From the NCBI GenBank assembly GCA_018435665.1, contig JAHDND010000116.1, positions 1 to 40,279 on the forward strand: a stretch of DNA of 40,279 nt. Direction: 5' to 3'. The notes under the pieces were generated by a model. That model worked only from the letters and a program-made list of their open reading frames with translations, made no database searches and was not told the DNA's origin. Positions 26,450 through 37,589 of the stretch are shown piece after piece; position 1 is the first letter of the stretch, and each line of letters starts with the position of its first letter. The DNA comes from Candidatus Thiosymbion sp. GTDB taxonomy: Bacteria; Pseudomonadota; Gammaproteobacteria; Chromatiales; Chromatiaceae. A program made the position numbers and the translations under genes.

Positions 26450-27781
26450 ATGCTTGACAAGAGTCCCTACCAGCTTTTCGCTTCGGCGGCAGCCTTGAGC
26501 CTGGCCCTCAGCCAGGCCGCCCTGGCCCAGACCGAGGCCTCGCCGGCGGCTCAGGCGCCCGCCATCCCGCTCCCCCCCGCACCGCTGGTCGCGGATTCCC
26601 CCGCCCCCGTTTCAGCCCCGGTCCCCGCGGTCGCCCCAGCCACCCCGCCGGTAGCCGTTGTGGCGCCCCCGCCCCCCGCGGCGCCCGTCGCCCCCGCCGC
26701 GGCTCAAGCCCCGGCAGTGCCTGCCGCCGAGACCCCGGTTGCCCCGGCACCGGGCGCCGAAGCTCAGGCACCCTTGGCCCCAGCGGCGGCACCCAGCCCG
26801 GCCGAGAGGGCCCAGGCGGCCCATGCCGCCCATGCCGAGGCCGCCATGAAGCGGATGGAGGAGCGTCAGGCCGAGATGCTGGCCAAGCGCAAGCAACGCT
26901 ATGAGGAGCTGCGCAAGCGCGCCGAGGCCGCTGGCCTGACCCTGCCCGAGACCCCGCCCTGGGAAGAGGCCGGTTTCACCCCCCCGGAGATGCCGGCCAT
27001 GCCGGAAATGCCCGCCATGCCCGCCTGGCCCGACCAGGCAGGCATGGGCGGCATGAGCGGCATGGAGGGCATGAGTGGCCAGGGTCAGGATTGGCAGGCC
27101 CGGCGTGACCAGGCCTGGCAGGCCATGCGCGAGCGGGCCGCCCAACGCGGGGTGGACATGCCCGAGCAGGGCCCCTGGAACCTGCTGTCCGCCGAGGAGC
27201 ATCGCGCCCACATGGAGCAGATGCGCCAGGCCGCCACCCCCGAGGAACGGGCCGCCCTGCGTGATCAGCACTGGGCCGAGATGCGCGAGCGCGCGGCCGC
27301 CAAGGGGATGAACCTGCCCGAGACCCCGCCCTGGAAGCAGGCCGAGCAGCGCCGCGAGGCCATGAAGGCCCGGTGGGAGAGCTATCGCCAGGTCATCGAG
27401 AAAATGTCCGCCGAGGAACGTGAGGCAGCCGAGGCCATCTTCGGTCAAATGCCCCAGCCTCCCGAGATGCCGGCCATGCCCCCCATGCCGGAGATGGGCC
27501 AGGACATGATGCCTTATGGCGGGAATTTTGGCGCCCCGGCTCTCCGGGGCTTTCCGCCGGTCGCGCCCGGCTTTGGCGGTCCTGACTTTAGTGGACCCGG
27601 GTACGGTAGCGGACCGGGTTATGGCGGCGGACCCGGTTACGCTGGTCCCGGCTATGGCGGACCTGGCTATGGCGGTCCCGGCCCTGGCGGTTACGACCAA
27701 CCCCGTCCCTGGACTGGCGCCAACCCGGGCCAGATGCCGGCGCCCATGATGATGCCCAACAGCGGCTATAACCGCTGGTAG
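26450..27781 (+). CDS. Secreted repeat protein, Ala/Pro/Met/Gly-rich
   Basis: A 443-residue protein with a signal peptide cut after about residue 26 (AALA-QTE). It then has an Ala/Pro/Val-rich stretch (30-118); a charged helical region with three copies of a 22-residue unit of the form W/Y-xx-MR-xRA-xxx-G-xx-LPETPPW at about 150-171, 223-243 and 275-295; Met/Pro runs (PEMPAMPEMPAMP); and a Gly/Tyr/Pro tail with GPGYGG repeats (380-415). AGGAG lies nine bases before the ATG at 26450, which is preferred to one at 26426. The Gly/Tyr tail recalls the sulfur-globule envelope proteins of purple sulfur bacteria, but homology is not shown and no family is recognised. Confidence 0.75.
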   Translation: MLDKSPYQLFASAAALSLALSQAALAQTEASPAAQAPAIPLPPAPLVADSPAPVSAPVPAVAPATPPVAVVAPPPPAAPVAPAAAQAPAVPAAETPVAPAPGAEAQAPLAPAAAPSPAERAQAAHAAHAEAAMKRMEERQAEMLAKRKQRYEELRKRAEAAGLTLPETPPWEEAGFTPPEMPAMPEMPAMPAWPDQAGMGGMSGMEGMSGQGQDWQARRDQAWQAMRERAAQRGVDMPEQGPWNLLSAEEHRAHMEQMRQAATPEERAALRDQHWAEMRERAAAKGMNLPETPPWKQAEQRREAMKARWESYRQVIEKMSAEEREAAEAIFGQMPQPPEMPAMPPMPEMGQDMMPYGGNFGAPALRGFPPVAPGFGGPDFSGPGYGSGPGYGGGPGYAGPGYGGPGYGGPGPGGYDQPRPWTGANPGQMPAPMMMPNSGYNRW

Positions 27782-27900
27782 TCCGCCACCCGGGCAACTT
27801 GCCGGGTGCGCGCCTGGCCCTTGGAGGGCCCGCGTACCCGGCGCTCCTGATACCGACAGCGCATTTCCGTTTCTGGCATCGCTGGGGAGGACCGGGGCCT

Positions 27901-27974
27901 CTGGCGGGGGTGTAGACCGCAGGCACGCGGTCATCAAACTTACCGGGAGGTACTGAGCTTATCACCCCCGCCAG
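27901..27974. repeat. Palindromic intergenic repeat, copy 2
   Basis: Outer arms CTGGCGGGGGTG (27901-27912) and CACCCCCGCCAG (27963-27974) are perfectly complementary. An inner GACCGC-six bases-GCGGTC stem lies at 27915-27932. The right flank continues GCGCCACCCGACCCG as in copy 1 (13891-13990), showing that both belong to one family. Confidence 0.8.
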
Positions 27975-28058
27975 GCGCCACCCGACCCGAGGTGATTGAG
28001 CATTGCGCTGCGCTGACTAAAACGATAATGGGGACACCACAAGGGGGAGCTTCCACCC

Positions 28059-28637
28059 ATGAAATTCATTCGCAATCTGCTGGCGCTGATCGGACTGGTC
28101 AGCCTCCTTGGGGCAGGCTATGCCTATGTCCGTCTGGCCCCGGCCCTGGCGGAGTTCGATAGCGAATTCCCGCGGGTCTATGGCCAACTGGCCCAGCGTC
28201 TGCTGGAGACGGGCGATCCGGGCGTGGCCATGATGTGGGCCGTGGAGGTCGACGAGGGCCTGACCCCGGAGGACGTGATCGAGTCCCTGAAGAGTCTCGC
28301 CACCAGCCGCAATTTCCTCTTCGTCGGCGAATCGCCCTTCTACAAGCAGATCAAGGCCATCACCGGGGAAGACTACCGTTACGTCAACTTCCTGTCCTTC
28401 TGTGACGCCAAGGTCGGCAAGATCATGCTGGAGTATCGTGACCAGTACAGCGGATTCATGCCCTGCCGGATCGCCCTGGTGGAGAACAAGCAAGGCCGCC
28501 TCTGGCTCTATTCCATGAATCTGGAACTGATGATTCACGGCGGGAAGGCCCTGCCCCCCGAAATGAAGGAATCCGCCCAGCGGGTCAGTAAGACCATTCA
28601 GGAGATCATGGAAGGGGCGGCCAAGGGCGAGTTCTAA
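28059..28637 (+). CDS. DUF302 domain protein with membrane anchor
   Basis: A 192-residue protein with an N-terminal hydrophobic segment (residues 5-25, LLALIGLVSLLGAGYAYVRLA) that is a signal anchor or signal peptide. A DUF302-like fold follows from about residue 75 (EDVIESLKSLATSRNFLFVGESPFYKQI; NFLSFCDAKVGKIMLEYRDQYSGFMPCRIALVENKQGRLWLYS). DUF302 proteins are common in sulfur-oxidising bacteria, and their function is unknown. GGGGGAG lies nine bases before the ATG. A hairpin follows at 28654-28675. It is the only gene on the plus strand in this part. Confidence 0.8.
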   Translation: MKFIRNLLALIGLVSLLGAGYAYVRLAPALAEFDSEFPRVYGQLAQRLLETGDPGVAMMWAVEVDEGLTPEDVIESLKSLATSRNFLFVGESPFYKQIKAITGEDYRYVNFLSFCDAKVGKIMLEYRDQYSGFMPCRIALVENKQGRLWLYSMNLELMIHGGKALPPEMKESAQRVSKTIQEIMEGAAKGEF

Positions 28638-28653
28638 GGCCAATCTCAGCCTA

Positions 28654-28675
28654 TCGGGCGGGCCCGGCCGCCCGA
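28654..28675 (+). terminator. GC-rich hairpin after the DUF302 gene
   Basis: TCGGGCGG and CCGCCCGA pair perfectly around six bases, 17 bases after the stop codon. No T-run follows, so it may only stabilise the transcript end. Confidence 0.35.
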
Positions 28676-28815
28676 ACCCACCCGCAATTCGGCCGGGAAT
28701 CAGCAGTTCAACCCGCGAGACAACCGCTTCGGCCGACTTCGACCCGCAGGGTCGACACCCCAAACCGGGACCGGGTATCACCCTCCGGCAACGGGGTTCT
28801 CCCAGACTCCCGGGT

Positions 28816-29424
28816 CTAGCCCGCTACCGGGTCCAGCCAGGCATCCAGCTGGTCGTGGACCGGCGCGACACCTTGGCGGTCCAGGGCGGAGAAGCCCGCG
28901 ACTTGGATGCGTTCGCCCTCCCCCGCTACCGCCCGCCGCACCTGAGCCAGTTGCGCCAGGGCGGCGCCGCGCTTGAGCTTGTCCTGCTTGGTCAACAGCA
29001 GAAGGACGGGGCGCTGGGCCTCACGGCTCCATTCCAGCATGCGCTGATCGAACTCCGTGAGGGGATGGCGAATGTCCATCACGATCACCAGCCCCACCAG
29101 GGACCGACGCTCATGGAGGTAAGCGGCCATCAGGTCCTGCCATTGGAACTTCACCGCCTCGGCGACCCGGGCATAGCCATAGCCGGGCAGGTCGACAAGC
29201 CGCCGATCCTCCTGCCCGGCCGCGAAGAAGACGATCTGCTGGGTGCGCCCCGGGGTCTTGCTGGTGCGGGCCAACTGGCGCTGATCACAGATCAGGTTGA
29301 TGGCGCTGGACTTACCGGCATTGGAGCGTCCGGCGAAGGCCACTTCGCGCCCCGCGTCGGCGGGGGCCTGGTCCAGGCGCGCCGCGGCGCGCAGAAAATA
29401 GGTCTGGCGGTAACGGGGATTCAT
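28816..29424 (-). CDS. engB: Ribosome-biogenesis GTP-binding protein EngB (YihA/YsxC)
   Basis: A small GTPase needed for 50S subunit assembly. The 202-residue protein has the P-loop [12 protein letters not shown], switch region [18 protein letters not shown] (G3) and TKQDKL (G4). The ATG at 29424 overlaps the TGA of moaC as ATGA; this start gives the normal length (about 200 residues). It is the last gene of a minus-strand run with ppa, yfcE-like and moaC. Confidence 0.95.
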   Translation of the reverse strand: MNPRYRQTYFLRAAARLDQAPADAGREVAFAGRSNAGKSSAINLICDQRQLARTSKTPGRTQQIVFFAAGQEDRRLVDLPGYGYARVAEAVKFQWQDLMAAYLHERRSLVGLVIVMDIRHPLTEFDQRMLEWSREAQRPVLLLLTKQDKLKRGAALAQLAQVRRAVAGEGERIQVAGFSALDRQGVAPVHDQLDAWLDPVAG

Positions 29425-30206
29425 GGGGTAAAGGGCACCTGGCCCCGGCCTTGGGTAGCTGGGGTGGCCACCGCCGTTGCCGTCTCTGGAACCAGTCCTG
29501 AAGCCGCCTTCGGGGCCGCCGAGGTACTGGTGGTATTGATGGTGCTGGTGGTATTGATGGTGCTGGTGGTGCTGGTGGTGCTGGTCCCGGCGTCCGTGTG
29601 CGCCTCCCCGCGCCGCCAGGGGCCCGACTTGCCGCCGGCCTTTTCCACCAGGCGCACCGCCTCGATGCTCATGCCCCGATCCACCGCCTTGCACATGTCA
29701 TAGATCGTCAGCAGGGCCACCTGCACCGCGCACAGGGCCTCCATCTCCACCCCGGTCTGACCCTGGGTCTCGACCCGCGCCTGGCAGATGACCCGGGAGC
29801 CGGCGAGGTCCGGCTCCAGATCGAGGCGGATGTGGGTGAGGGCCAGCGGATGGCAGAGGGGGACGAGGTCAGGGGTGCGCTTGGCCCCCATGATGCCGGC
29901 GACCCTGGCAATGCCCAGGACATCCCCCTTGCGATGGCCACCGGCCACGATCAGGTCCAGGGTGGCCGGCTGCATGCGGATCCAGCCCTCGGCGAGGGCA
30001 TGGCGGCGACTGACGGCCTTGCCCCCCACGTCCACCATCTGGGCCTCGCCGGCCGCGGTGAAGTGCGTCAATAACCCCGGCTCCCCCGCCGCCGGTTCCG
30101 GCCCGGCTTCACCACCGGGATCAGGGCCTGGCCGGGAAGCGGGTCCTGGTTCAGCGCCCGTTGAGGTGGGAGTCTCCGGCGTCAAGAGCCGTGATATCTC
30201 CTCCAC
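29421..30206 (-). CDS. moaC: Cyclic pyranopterin monophosphate synthase MoaC with N- and C-terminal extensions
   Basis: Catalyses the second step in molybdenum cofactor synthesis, forming cyclic pyranopterin monophosphate. The core (about residues 45-197) has [38 protein letters not shown]-like [37 protein letters not shown] and the ending KAGGKSG. It is 261 residues long against about 160 for the family. A 45-residue Pro/Gly/Ala leader stands in front, and a 60-residue Ser/Thr/Asn tail encoded by in-frame short tandem repeats follows. The start is a GTG at 30206, five bases after the phosphoesterase stop; no shorter start fits. The stop overlaps the engB start. Confidence 0.93.
   Translation of the reverse strand: MEEISRLLTPETPTSTGAEPGPASRPGPDPGGEAGPEPAAGEPGLLTHFTAAGEAQMVDVGGKAVSRRHALAEGWIRMQPATLDLIVAGGHRKGDVLGIARVAGIMGAKRTPDLVPLCHPLALTHIRLDLEPDLAGSRVICQARVETQGQTGVEMEALCAVQVALLTIYDMCKAVDRGMSIEAVRLVEKAGGKSGPWRRGEAHTDAGTSTTSTTSTINTTSTINTTSTSAAPKAASGLVPETATAVATPATQGRGQVPFTP
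29526..29583. repeat. In-frame tandem repeat in the 3' part of moaC
   Basis: An 18-base unit (GGTGGTATTGATGGTGCT on the plus strand) occurs twice in a row, followed by shorter GGTGGTGCT units. It encodes the ST/NT-rich tail of MoaC. Unit lengths are multiples of three, so copy-number changes would alter the tail without a frameshift. Confidence 0.8.
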
Positions 30207-30211
30207 CCGCT

Positions 30212-30763
30212 TCAGGCCGCCCGCAGGGCTTGGGGCCGACGTTCCAAGCCCTTGTCGAGTTCATGGGCCTCGCAGGCCAGGGATGCCAGATCGACCAAAA
30301 ACCAGGTCGACGGGGCCTGGCCGACCCCGCCCACCGTGCCCGGATTCAGCAACAGGGTCTGGCCACCACGGATATTGGGCACCCATTGCTGCTTGGGCAG
30401 ATGACTGTGGCCGCAGCAGACCAGATCCCAATCGCCAGTAGCCGCCATGGCGTTGGCGTAGTGCGGGTAGTGGACCATGAAGATCCGCCGGCCGGCCAGT
30501 TCGACGCCGGCATCCATGCCATGATATTGGATCACGCTGCCGGGGTCCGCGGCCAGTCGGCCCAGGGTGAACATATCCCCAGTGTTATTCCCGTGGATGA
30601 CATGCACCGGAAGACCATATTTTTCCAGGCAGCGCAGGGTGCTGGGGGCCACGACGTCGCCGCAATGGAGCACTGCCTCGGCCCCCAGGGTCTTGGCCTC
30701 CGCCACCGCGGCATCCAGAAGCGGGATGTGATCGTGACTGTCGGACAGAAGGCAGACTTTCAT
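30212..30763 (-). CDS. YfcE/MJ0936-type metallophosphoesterase
   Basis: A 183-residue calcineurin-like phosphodiesterase. Metal-binding motifs are LLSDSHDH (D-x-H), HCGDVV (GD), HGNNTG (GN[HN]), VHYPHYAN and CGHSHLP (GHxH). Family members such as YfcE and MJ0936 hydrolyse phosphodiesters in vitro; the natural substrate is unknown. It starts 54 bases after the ppa stop and is followed by moaC after five bases, so the four genes ppa to engB probably form one operon. Confidence 0.9.
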   Translation of the reverse strand: MKVCLLSDSHDHIPLLDAAVAEAKTLGAEAVLHCGDVVAPSTLRCLEKYGLPVHVIHGNNTGDMFTLGRLAADPGSVIQYHGMDAGVELAGRRIFMVHYPHYANAMAATGDWDLVCCGHSHLPKQQWVPNIRGGQTLLLNPGTVGGVGQAPSTWFLVDLASLACEAHELDKGLERRPQALRAA

Positions 30764-30817
30764 GCGGGGCAGAGGCGTTCGGAGGCCGGGCGCGGCTGAG
30801 TTGAACCAGGGGACGGA

Positions 30818-31366
30818 TCAGAAATTGGGCTTTTCTGGCTCATCCTCGTACATCTTCACGCTGGCCAGGATCTCGGCCTTGGCCTCGTCAGCCCCACCCC
30901 AGCCGGCGATGCGCACCCATTTCCCCTCGTCCAGGTCCTTGTAGTGCTCAAAGAAGTGGGAGATCTGATCGAGCATCACGTCGGGCAGGTCCCGGAAATC
31001 CTGGACGGAGCGGTACTGGCGGGACAGCTTGTCGGTGGGCACGGCCAGGATCTTGGCGTCGTCACCGGACTCGTCGGTCATCTTTAGCACCCCTACCGGA
31101 CGGCACTTGATCACCGAGCCGGGGATCAAGGGATAGGTGGTGAGCACCATCACGTCCACCGGATCGCCGTCGTTGGAGAGGGTGTGGGGCACATAGCCAT
31201 AGTTGCAGGGGTAGTGCATGGCGGTATTCATGAAGCGATCCACGAACATGGCGCCGGTCTTCTTGTCCAACTCGTACTTGACCGGGTCCGAGTGGGAGGG
31301 GATCTCGATGATGACGTTGATCTCGTTGGGGACGTTATCGCCCGAGCTGACTCGGTCCAGATTCAT
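30818..31366 (-). CDS. ppa: Soluble inorganic pyrophosphatase (family I)
   Basis: Hydrolyses PPi to two phosphates in the cytoplasm. The 182-residue product has [18 protein letters not shown], the YGYVPHTL segment and the signature DGDPVDVMV with its metal-binding aspartates. GGAGA lies seven bases before the ATG. Its start is 43 bases downstream of the terminator that closes the hppA transcript, so it needs its own promoter, which I could not identify with confidence. Having a soluble enzyme beside a membrane proton-pumping one implies control over whether PPi energy is conserved. Confidence 0.97.
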   Translation of the reverse strand: MNLDRVSSGDNVPNEINVIIEIPSHSDPVKYELDKKTGAMFVDRFMNTAMHYPCNYGYVPHTLSNDGDPVDVMVLTTYPLIPGSVIKCRPVGVLKMTDESGDDAKILAVPTDKLSRQYRSVQDFRDLPDVMLDQISHFFEHYKDLDEGKWVRIAGWGGADEAKAEILASVKMYEDEPEKPNF

Positions 31367-31408
31367 GAAGGTTCTCCGCGGGCGTCGCCAGGGCGCCTAC
31401 AACAACAG

Positions 31409-31442
31409 AAAAAAAAGAGGCCGACGCGCCCGCGCCGGCCTC
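31409..31442 (-). terminator. Rho-independent terminator after hppA
   Basis: On the minus strand GAGGCCGG (31435-31442) pairs with CGGCCTC (31417-31423), followed by eight T (31409-31416). It is about 120 bases after the hppA stop codon and separates hppA from ppa. Confidence 0.85.
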
Positions 31443-31563
31443 GCGAATTCTCCCCCATCACCGCGCCGGGCGCAAACCCGGCGGATGATGAGGTGAGCGG
31501 CAAGGGGCCTCAACCCCGAGCCGCCCTTGCCCGAAACATAGTCCGGGGATCAGTTCACGACCA

Positions 31564-33588
<2,025 letters not shown>

Positions 33589-33762
33589 TCGGGGTTTCTC
33601 CTCTCTGATGGGTGAATCGTCATTGGTATCCGCTCGGAAAGCCGGCGCCTGCACCGCGCCCCATCCCGTCCGCGTCGCGATTCAACCATAGAAATGGCCG
33701 GCCGTCACGGAGCAGTCACAATTTTCGGTCAACAGGCGCCTTAGCGGCGTGATTCCCGCTGC

Positions 33763-33966
33763 TTAGCGACCAACCCGGCTGAAATCCATGCCGGGCCGGA
33801 GGCCGAAACAGGACTCCAGCGCGAATTCCCGGATCAGATCGTCCGTGGCCGTCTGGCCATGCTCGCGTTGAATCTCCCCCAACAGCAACCGGACGGCGTT
33901 GCGGTTGTAACCGCCACCGAAGGCCACTTGTTCGGCGATGATCTCTCGGGCGCGATCCAGGGTCAT
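33763..33966 (-). CDS. 67-aa protein between pfp and hppA
   Basis: A small soluble protein starting MTLDRAREIIAEQVAFGGGYNRNAVRLLLGEIQREHG and ending FGLRPGMDFSRVGR. GGAG lies eight bases before the ATG at 33966, so this start is well supported; a longer reading to 34149 is not. The composition is core-like and the gene is in line with pfp and hppA. I do not recognise a family. The N-terminal helix with RN.VRLLLGEIQREHG looks like a compact helical bundle. Confidence 0.75.
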   Translation of the reverse strand: MTLDRAREIIAEQVAFGGGYNRNAVRLLLGEIQREHGQTATDDLIREFALESCFGLRPGMDFSRVGR

Positions 33967-34154
33967 GGCCAATACTCCGCGATGAGGAAAACGGGATGGG
34001 ATGAAATGGAATGGGGCCAGAGCGCCGGAAGGAATGGCGATGACGCCGGCGGCGCGAAGGGCGCCAGAAGGTTTGTCCCTGACGCCGGCAGGGCGAGGGC
34101 TCCAGGAGACTGGGCGTGCCACTGGCAGTGCCAGCGGCGCCATGAGCATGGATT

Positions 34155-34177
34155 TGACGCCGACAAGGCCGGCGTCA
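34155..34177 (-). terminator. Hairpin downstream of pfp
   Basis: TGACGCCG and CGGCGTCA pair perfectly around seven bases, 11 bases after the pfp stop codon. Only a weak AAAT follows on the minus strand, so it may attenuate rather than end the transcript. The half-site TGACGCCGGC also occurs at 34040-34049 and 34080-34089. Confidence 0.35.
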
Positions 34178-34188
34178 GTCCCGCGGGA

Positions 34189-35442
34189 TCAGAGCGCGAA
34201 GGGCGCCAGCTTCTTGGGCACCGCCACATTTTCCAGGGTGACGTACTTGGGCATCCCCTTCTCGTAGGGGGGATAGTCCTCGCCCTGGATCAAGGGGTAG
34301 AGGTAGTCGCGACACTTATCGGTGATGCCAAACCCGTCCGCGGAGATGAAATCCTTGGGCATGAACTTTTCGACGTTGGCCACCTGGGACAGGGGCGCCA
34401 TGCCGATCTCCCAGACGTAAGGGGTCGTGGACTTGCGCACCACCGTGGGCATGATGGAGTTGTGCCCGGCGATGGCGTACTCGACCGCCGCCTTGCCCAG
34501 GGCATAGGCCTGCTCCACGTCGGACTGGGAGGCCAGGTGCCGGGCGGCACGCTGCAAGTAGTCGGCCACCGCCCAGTGGAACTTATAGCCCAGGGCATCC
34601 TTGACCATATTGGCCACCACCGGGGCGGCGCCGCCGAGTTGGGCATGGCCGAAGGCATCGCGGGTGCCCTGCTCCGCCAGGAAGCGGCCATCCGGCCAGT
34701 GACAGCCCTCGGAGACGCAGACGGTGCAGTAGCCGTACTCCTCGACCTTGGCCCTGACCGCGGCGAGGAACTTGTCCTGATTGAATTCCACCTCGGGGAA
34801 GAGGGTGATGACCGGGATGCCCTGGTCCGCCACCAGGGCGCCGGCGGCGGCGATCCAGCCGGCGTGGCGCCCCATCACCTCGATGACGAAGAGCTTGGTG
34901 GAGGTTGCGCACATGGAGCGCACGTCGAAGCTGGCCTCCAGGGTGGAGGTGGCGATGTACTTGGCCACGGAGCCGAAGCCGGGGCAGTTGTCGGTGATGG
35001 GCAGGTCGTTGTCCACGGTCTTGGGCACGTGCACGGCCTGGACCGGGTAGCCCATCTTCTCGGAGAGCTGGGAGACCTTGAAGCAGGTATCGGCGGAGTC
35101 ACCGCCGCCGTTATAGAAGAAGTAGCCGATATCGTGGGCCTTGAAGACCTCGATGAGGCGCTCGTACTCGCGCTGGTTGGCCTCAAGGCTCTTGAGCTTG
35201 TAACGGCAGGAGCCAAAACCGCCGGAGGGGGTATGGCGCAGGGCGGCGATGGCCGCGGCCGATTCCTTGCTGGTGTCGATCAGGTCCTCGGTCAGGGCGC
35301 CGATGATGCCGTTGCGGCCGGCGTAGACATTGGCGATCTGGTCGGTATGCTGGCGGGCGGTCTCGATGACCCCGCAGGCGGAGGCGTTGATGACGGCGGT
35401 GACGCCACCGGACTGGGCATAAAAGGCATTCTTCGCGGACAT
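34189..35442 (-). CDS. pfp: PPi-dependent 6-phosphofructokinase
   Basis: Phosphorylates fructose 6-phosphate with PPi, and works reversibly in glycolysis and gluconeogenesis. The 417-residue protein has SGGVTAVINAS, NGGGDSAD (111-118) with Asp at the position that is Gly in ATP enzymes, and PKTVDNDL with Lys141, both marks of PPi use. MGRHAGWIA binds the sugar phosphate. AGGGGA lies six bases before the ATG. With the 67-aa gene and hppA it forms a PPi-metabolism cluster: this enzyme spends or makes PPi and HppA balances it against the proton gradient. Confidence 0.95.
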   Translation of the reverse strand: MSAKNAFYAQSGGVTAVINASACGVIETARQHTDQIANVYAGRNGIIGALTEDLIDTSKESAAAIAALRHTPSGGFGSCRYKLKSLEANQREYERLIEVFKAHDIGYFFYNGGGDSADTCFKVSQLSEKMGYPVQAVHVPKTVDNDLPITDNCPGFGSVAKYIATSTLEASFDVRSMCATSTKLFVIEVMGRHAGWIAAAGALVADQGIPVITLFPEVEFNQDKFLAAVRAKVEEYGYCTVCVSEGCHWPDGRFLAEQGTRDAFGHAQLGGAAPVVANMVKDALGYKFHWAVADYLQRAARHLASQSDVEQAYALGKAAVEYAIAGHNSIMPTVVRKSTTPYVWEIGMAPLSQVANVEKFMPKDFISADGFGITDKCRDYLYPLIQGEDYPPYEKGMPKYVTLENVAVPKKLAPFAL

Positions 35443-35694
35443 GATTTCCCCTCGTTACTTCTTGGTCTGATGATCGCGTGGCCCTTCAGGGAGGTGAGGG
35501 GCCAGACTCGGTTGCGGGTCCCGTGGAGGGTGCGACCATGACGAATCGCCCTCCCCGACCCAGTGCCTGTAGAGGTCACAAAACAATTTTCGGCAGCGCC
35601 GCGGGGTGCCGCGAAAACGCCAGGGTATTGGATCGCTCCGACCAACGGTCGTGGGTCGTGGCAACGGGTGCCTTGACTGGGCGCCGCGCTGACT

Positions 35695-36066
35695 TCAGAA
35701 CCGTCGACTCTTGGGTTTGGGCAAATCGCCGCGCTCTTGGGCGACATGATCCGCCTGGGCCTGGAGCAGGGAGACGGCGCACTCCGCAAGGTCGTCATAT
35801 TCTTCGACACCGGTGCCCATCTGCTGATGGACCCGATAAAAGAACTGGCAGCGGTAGCGCCGGTCACCGGTCTTGAAGATGACGAAGCTGCATCCCTCGT
35901 CGTCACTCCAGAATAGCACTGGACAGGCGGTAAGCTCCCGGTCCGAGGGATGAAGGCGGATCTCGGCATCGGCCAGCTTGATCTCCTGGTCATGGCCATA
36001 GCGCTCCTTGAGCGTGGTCTGGACGATCCAGCGTTCGGATTCGGTGATATCGGCGATGACAGCCAT
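35695..36066 (-). CDS. Hypothetical protein upstream of pfp
   Basis: A 123-residue soluble protein starting MAVIADITESERWIVQTTLKERYG and containing AEIRLHPSDRELTACPVLFWSDDEGCSFVIFKTGDRRYRCQFFYRVHQQ, which predicts a beta-rich core followed by a C-terminal helix and a basic Pro/Lys/Arg end. No family is recognised and no ribosome binding site is clear. Codon use and GC content match the core genes. It is separated from pfp by about 250 bases, which hold no other feature I can support. Confidence 0.7.
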   Translation of the reverse strand: MAVIADITESERWIVQTTLKERYGHDQEIKLADAEIRLHPSDRELTACPVLFWSDDEGCSFVIFKTGDRRYRCQFFYRVHQQMGTGVEEYDDLAECAVSLLQAQADHVAQERGDLPKPKSRRF

Positions 36067-36323
36067 GGGTTTGTATGTCCTGCGCTGGGGCTGCGGCTGA
36101 CAGGGGACCGGGACCGCTCAAGCGGTGACAGTGCTCCCGCCACCGGACAGGGGGGACTGAGCCAGGATGGCCATGATAGCCGTAGCCCCGCCCCAGATTT
36201 CCGTTGGCCGCTGCAAATGGGCTAAGGGTAGCCAAAAAGCCGACCGGCGCCCAATCCAAAACTTGGATGCCGGGATGGAATTTGCTGATCTGGACCCCGC
36301 TGGCCTGCCCTCCTTTCCGGGCC

Positions 36324-37589
36324 TCAGCGCCGTGCCAGGCGGGGCAGATCCGCGCCCTGGCCGAGGGCCTGCGCCATGAGCAGGCGTTTCAGGGGCGGCA
36401 AGCGATCCGCGACCGCCAGGCCAGTGTTACGGGCCGCCACCAGCAGGGGATTGGCGTTGCTAAACAGCCGCTTGAAACCGTCCATCGCCCCCAGCATGCG
36501 CAGGTTGTCCCCGCGGCGGGCGCGCTCATAACGGCGCAGCGTCCACAAGCCCCCGATGTCCCGGCCGCGTTCCCGGGCCGCGCCGATCTCGTCCACCAGT
36601 TGGGCGGCGTCGAGCAGGCCCAGATTCACGCCCTGACCCGCCAGCGGGTGCACGGCATGGGCGGCATCGCCGATCAGGGCCAGGCGGGGCCGGACATAGG
36701 CGTCCGCATGCTGAAGGCGCAGGGGGAAGGCGACCCGCCGGCCGACGGCGGTGACCGTTCCTAGGCGGCGGTCGCTGGCCTGTTCCAGTTCCCCAAGAAA
36801 GGGGGCATCGTCCAAGGCCAGGAGGGCTTGGGCGCGTTCCTCGGTCACCGACCAGACGATGGAGCAGCGACCATCCGCCAGGGGCAGGAAGGCCAGGGGA
36901 CCGGTGGGCAGAAAGCGCTGCCAGGCGGTTTCCCGATGGGGCTCGTGGGTCCGGACGTGGGCGACGATGGCCTGCTGGTCATAGTCCCAACCAGAGGTGA
37001 GGATCCCCGCCTGCGCCCGTACCCAGGAATCGCGGCCATCGGCCCCGACCAGCAGGCGGGTGGTGAGGCACCGGCCATCGCTCAGGGTAAGCCGGGCCCA
37101 GTCCGGACGCGCGGTCCCGCTCGGCATCTCCGGCAGGCTCAGCGCCGCCCCCCGGACCGGGCAGAGCAGGGTCACGTCCGGCGCCGCTTCCAGGTACTCC
37201 CAGAGGGCGAGCTGGATGACCCGGTTCTCGACGATATGCCCCAGATCCGGCTCCCCCAGATCGGCGCTGTCGAAGTGGATACTGGCGCCCCCGATGGCAT
37301 CCCAGACCCACATCTCGCGGTAGGGACTGACACCCAGTTGCGTCATGCGCTCCCAGACGCTGGGCCCCCGCCGCGGGCGGAGGCGATCCAGCAGCCGCTG
37401 GCTGGCCCGGCTGAGGGCGGAGACGCGCAGGTCGATCTCACCCGCCAGCCAGTCACGCGCGGGCTCCCGGGTCTCTGTGACCGCGATGCGGAGCCCCTGG
37501 CCGGAACAGGCCGCGGCCAGGGCGGCGCCCACCATGCCGCCGCCAACGATCAGGAGATCAAACGTGGGCTCGGTGTCAGGGGTCTTCAT
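36324..37589 (-). CDS. ubiI: UbiH/COQ6-type FAD monooxygenase, probably UbiI
   Basis: A 421-residue flavoprotein that hydroxylates the ring of ubiquinone precursors. It has the FAD-binding LLIVGGGMVGAALA with a following acidic strand end, the family motif LLVGADGRDSWVRAQAGI, and LIGDAAHAVHPLAGQGVNLGLLDAAQL. Position after ubiH and pepP matches the Escherichia coli pepP-ubiH-ubiI order, supporting the C5 hydroxylase UbiI. Regiospecificity of this family cannot be settled from sequence alone. The ribosome binding site is weak. Confidence 0.85.
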   Translation of the reverse strand: MKTPDTEPTFDLLIVGGGMVGAALAAACSGQGLRIAVTETREPARDWLAGEIDLRVSALSRASQRLLDRLRPRRGPSVWERMTQLGVSPYREMWVWDAIGGASIHFDSADLGEPDLGHIVENRVIQLALWEYLEAAPDVTLLCPVRGAALSLPEMPSGTARPDWARLTLSDGRCLTTRLLVGADGRDSWVRAQAGILTSGWDYDQQAIVAHVRTHEPHRETAWQRFLPTGPLAFLPLADGRCSIVWSVTEERAQALLALDDAPFLGELEQASDRRLGTVTAVGRRVAFPLRLQHADAYVRPRLALIGDAAHAVHPLAGQGVNLGLLDAAQLVDEIGAARERGRDIGGLWTLRRYERARRGDNLRMLGAMDGFKRLFSNANPLLVAARNTGLAVADRLPPLKRLLMAQALGQGADLPRLARR

